Shown here: positions 16,142 to 17,283 of the stretch, piece after piece
How the letters are laid out: the number at the start of each line of letters is the position of its first letter
How positions within the stretch are numbered: the first letter of the stretch is position 1
Source of the DNA: an uncultured Alphaproteobacteria bacterium
GTDB lineage: Bacteria; Pseudomonadota; Alphaproteobacteria; Caulobacterales; Parvularculaceae
Reading direction: 5' to 3'
NCBI GenBank assembly: GCA_938003575.1
Contig: CALKYG010000263.1
Location: 1 to 17,283, forward strand
Length of the DNA: 17,283 bases
Program-made: the position numbers and the translations under genes
Notes under the pieces: model-generated
The model's input: the letters and a program-made list of their open reading frames with translations, nothing else
Databases searched by the model: none
What the model was told of the DNA's origin: nothing

Positions 16142-16534
16142 TTAAGCCGCTTTCGCGCGCTTCGTCCGGGTCGGCTTCTTGACCGCTTCGAGTTTCTTCG
16201 TCAGCGCTTCGACTTCCGCTTCGAGTTCCTTCACGCGATCATTCGCCGGAAAGGCCGGGATAAACGCGCGGACCTTTTCGACGCCGGCGCCGTAAACGCC
16301 CTTGGCGCGGTCGCGAACGTCGACGATCTGTTCTTTTGCGGTCGCTTCGACTTCAACGCCCTTTTCGACGAGGTCGCCAAAGAATTCGGCGTATTTCGAA
16401 CGAAGGCTCTTCAGGGCCGGCTTGGCGCGTTCAAAGGCGAGGCCGTAGGCGCCAAGATAGGCGAGCCAGCCCTTGCGGATCGCTTCCGCGGCGGTGATTT
16501 CTGTGGTTTCGACGGTCGCTTTGCGCTTCGTCAT
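16142..16534 (-). CDS. Phasin-family PHA granule-associated protein, upstream of phaC
   Basis: A 130-residue phasin-like protein. After a short polar start, IRKGWLAYLGAYGLAFERAKP parallels the ARKIWLAGIGAYGRAF block of the second phasin, showing that the two are related. A long amphipathic helix region follows, then a coiled coil (about 101-118, VKELEAEVEALTKKLEAV) and a basic Lys/Arg/Ala tail (KKPTRTKRAKAA) that may bind nucleic acid or give surface charge. ATG at 16534 has AAGGA 8 nt upstream; a longer frame to 16576 lacks support. It has its own terminator (16058-16089), so it is probably expressed separately from phaC, as expected for a phasin made in large amounts. Its upstream region carries two inverted repeats. 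Confidence 0.85.
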   Translation of the reverse strand: MTKRKATVETTEITAAEAIRKGWLAYLGAYGLAFERAKPALKSLRSKYAEFFGDLVEKGVEVEATAKEQIVDVRDRAKGVYGAGVEKVRAFIPAFPANDRVKELEAEVEALTKKLEAVKKPTRTKRAKAA

Positions 16535-16572
16535 GGGGTTATTCCTTTCACGTCTCGGCGGCGCCCGCCGTT

Positions 16573-16599
16573 TCAACTCCGCCAGAGATAGGGAGTTGA
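16573..16599. promoter_or_regulatory. Inverted repeat upstream of the first phasin gene
   Basis: TCAACTCC and GGAGTTGA form a perfect 8-bp inverted repeat with an 11-nt spacer, 39-65 nt before the phasin ATG. It could be an operator or a 5'-leader hairpin. Its sequence differs from the repeat before phaC, so it need not bind the same protein. Confidence 0.35.
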
Positions 16600-16618
16600 T
16601 CTAGAATGTTCACCCAAA

Positions 16619-16635
16619 TTTTGTGCAGCGCAAAA
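16619..16635. promoter_or_regulatory. TTTTGTGCAGCGCAAAA near-palindrome (candidate PHA-regulator site)
   Basis: A 17-bp near-perfect palindrome (one mismatched pair around a central base) in the AT-rich stretch between the SFPD-repeat gene and the phasin gene. TGC/GCA-type sites are reported for the alphaproteobacterial regulator PhaR, and a similar core occurs before phaC (16046-16056). The assignment is inference. Confidence 0.35.
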
Positions 16636-16651
16636 ATTCCGTAAAACAACT

Positions 16652-16674
16652 TTATTATCAGTGGCTTATTATCA
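16652..16674 (-). repeat. Direct repeat TGATAATAA x2, period 14
   Basis: On the minus strand TGATAATAA-GCCAC-TGATAATAA. The first copy is the stop region of the SFPD-repeat gene and reads as three in-frame stops (TGA TAA TAA); the second lies just downstream. Confidence 0.7.
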
Positions 16675-17013
16675 CGGTAATCCGGGAAAGTTCTCCACCA
16701 TTTCGATTTTGAGGTCCGGGAAGCTCTCGACAAACTGGATCTTGAAATCGGGGAAGCTGTCGACAAACCGCCATTCCCCGCATTTGTCCGGAAAACTCGA
16801 CACGGTTTTGACCCGAAGGTCCGGAAAGCTCGTCACCACCTGCACTTTCAGGTCGGGGAAACTCTCGACCACTTGAACGTCGCCGTTGAGTGGGAACCCT
16901 TTCAGGGTGCAATCCGCGAGCGGCTTCCCCGCAGCCGCGGCGCCCGGAAGAACAATTCCAGCCGCCACGCCGATGGCGAGCTTCACATTCCAAGTTCCGA
17001 TCATGGGGCGCAT
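16672..17013 (-). CDS. Small secreted protein of six 11-residue SFPD repeats, function unknown
   Basis: A 113-residue protein: Sec signal peptide (hydrophobic core about 10-25, likely cut after AAAA near residue 28), a short linker with Cys35, then six 11-residue units from residue 46 to the end. The unit consensus is V/I-x-x-V-x-S-F-P-D-L/F-K, with SFPD at 51-54, 62-65, 73-76, 86-89 and 97-100 and a diverged NFPG at 108-111. A two-residue GE insert follows the third unit, beside Cys78; Cys35 and Cys78 are the only cysteines and could form a disulfide. Short beta-strands with regular turns suggest a small beta-solenoid or beta-roll in the periplasm or outside the cell. I recall similar repeat proteins (SFPD or HFPD units) in other proteobacteria but no named function. 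The start is ATG at 17013 with a weak GAGA box. Confidence 0.8.
   Translation of the reverse strand: MRPMIGTWNVKLAIGVAAGIVLPGAAAAGKPLADCTLKGFPLNGDVQVVESFPDLKVQVVTSFPDLRVKTVSSFPDKCGEWRFVDSFPDFKIQFVESFPDLKIEMVENFPGLP
16675..16878 (-). repeat. Six-unit 33-bp coding repeat (SFPD units)
   Basis: Codons 46-113 of the secreted protein encode six repeats of 11 residues, with a 6-bp insert between units 3 and 4. Codon choice varies between units, so the array is old rather than freshly duplicated. Confidence 0.85.
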
Positions 17014-17033
17014 GAATTCTCGTCATCGCGGCG

Positions 17034-17063
17034 AAAAAAAGGCCGGCCCCAAAGGGACCGGCC
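17034..17063 (-). terminator. Strong intrinsic terminator between tRNA-Thr and the SFPD gene
   Basis: On the minus strand a 10-bp GC-rich stem (GGCCGGUCCC with GGGGCCGGCC, one U-G pair), a 3-nt UUU loop and seven U. It ends only 20 nt before the SFPD gene's ATG at 17013. Confidence 0.88.
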
Positions 17064-17200
17064 CACGCAACAGGAGGCGGATCGTACGCAACTCGCGCGA
17101 CCGGGACAGGTCGCGACAGGAAGGTCCCACGGGAGAAAACCCGGGCGGTCGGGACCGCGCCGACGCCTGTACGCCTTCCGATTGTCGGAATTGCAACAGG
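17034..17200 (-). ncRNA. Candidate structured small RNA / tRNA-Thr 3' trailer
   Basis: Between the tRNA and the terminator the minus strand can fold into successive hairpins: TTCCG/CGGAA (17176-17190), GGTCCC/GGGACC (17123-17156) enclosing CGGG/CCCG (17130-17143), and a 7-bp CGCGACC/GGTCGCG stem (17096-17115), then the terminator. A CCTCC (17077-17073), complementary to ribosome-binding sites, lies between the last two hairpins. No Rfam family is recognised. It may be processed from the tRNA transcript or have its own promoter. A short open frame crosses the region but looks non-coding. Confidence 0.3.
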
Positions 17201-17229
17201 GCTGAGAAAGTTTCATGAAACCGGGCGAC

Positions 17230-17283
17230 TGGTGCTGCGAGAGAGGATTGAACTCTCGACCTCTCCCTTACCAAGGGAGTGCT
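17230..17283 (-). tRNA. tRNA-Thr (anticodon GGT), 5' part outside window
   Basis: The minus strand shows the anticodon arm CTCCC-TTGGTAA-GGGAG (17279-17263, anticodon GGT at 17272-17270), a short variable loop, the T arm GAGAG-TTCAATC-CTCTC (17257-17241), the 3' acceptor strand TCGCAGC, discriminator A and an encoded CCA end at 17232-17230. The D arm and 5' acceptor strand lie beyond the window edge. Confidence 0.93.

Noticed and set aside
14894..16591. A 565-codon open frame on the plus strand antisense to phaC and the first phasin
   Set aside because: Its product is Arg-rich with no recognisable domain; it is a GC-rich shadow of phaC, whose catalytic residues prove the minus-strand frame.
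17001..17216. A 71-codon minus-strand frame between tRNA-Thr and the SFPD gene
   Set aside because: No ribosome-binding site, Arg/Cys-rich composition, and it runs straight through a strong terminator; a structured RNA is the better reading, though not proven.

Overview
The window looks like a piece of an alphaproteobacterial chromosome, GC-rich and densely packed. The best lineage marker is the zeta-type F1-ATPase inhibitor (DUF1476) at 9658-9981, a family known from alphaproteobacteria. The squalene-hopene cyclase with its long C-terminal insert and the paired beta-helix/diheme lipoproteins (families I associate with Hyphomonas-like genomes) agree with this. There are no insertion sequences, phage genes or CRISPR arrays. 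All intergenic gaps are under 300 bases; the largest are 9429-9657, 17014-17229, 15947-16141 and 6215-6398.

Left part (1-5308): the 3' end of a squalene-hopene cyclase gene (hopanoid synthesis), then on the minus strand a two-gene operon for a parallel beta-helix lipoprotein and a diheme cytochrome-c-like lipoprotein. This pair is known to co-occur but has no known function. A divergent Tat-exported amidase follows.

Middle part (5305-12173): de novo purine genes purS-purQ and purC, separated by a secreted M20 metallopeptidase and a predicted outer-membrane barrel protein. Then come the F1-ATPase inhibitor zeta gene and a LysE/RhtB exporter (plus-strand pair), a short-chain dehydrogenase with an altered active-site tetrad, and a Ure2p-like glutathione transferase.

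Right part (12278-16534, minus strand): a polyhydroxyalkanoate (PHA) locus in the order phasin, phaC, phaZ, phasin, phaD. The synthase is 559 residues long and its predicted catalytic residues C296, D452 and H480 fall at the positions known for Pseudomonas class II (medium-chain-length) synthases. PhaZ and the TetR regulator also resemble the Pseudomonas mcl-PHA proteins. The locus is therefore a shortened relative of the Pseudomonas phaC1-Z-C2-D-F-I cluster in an alphaproteobacterial setting. The upstream regions of phaC and of the first phasin carry inverted repeats that are good operator candidates, and an intrinsic terminator separates the two genes.

Far right (16672-17283, minus strand): a small secreted protein built of six 11-residue SFPD repeats, a strong intrinsic terminator just upstream of it, a hairpin-rich stretch that may be a tRNA-trailer or small RNA, and the 3' part of a tRNA-Thr(GGT) gene.

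All four convergent gene junctions in the window overlap by 4 bp or abut exactly, leaving no room for terminators between the converging genes.
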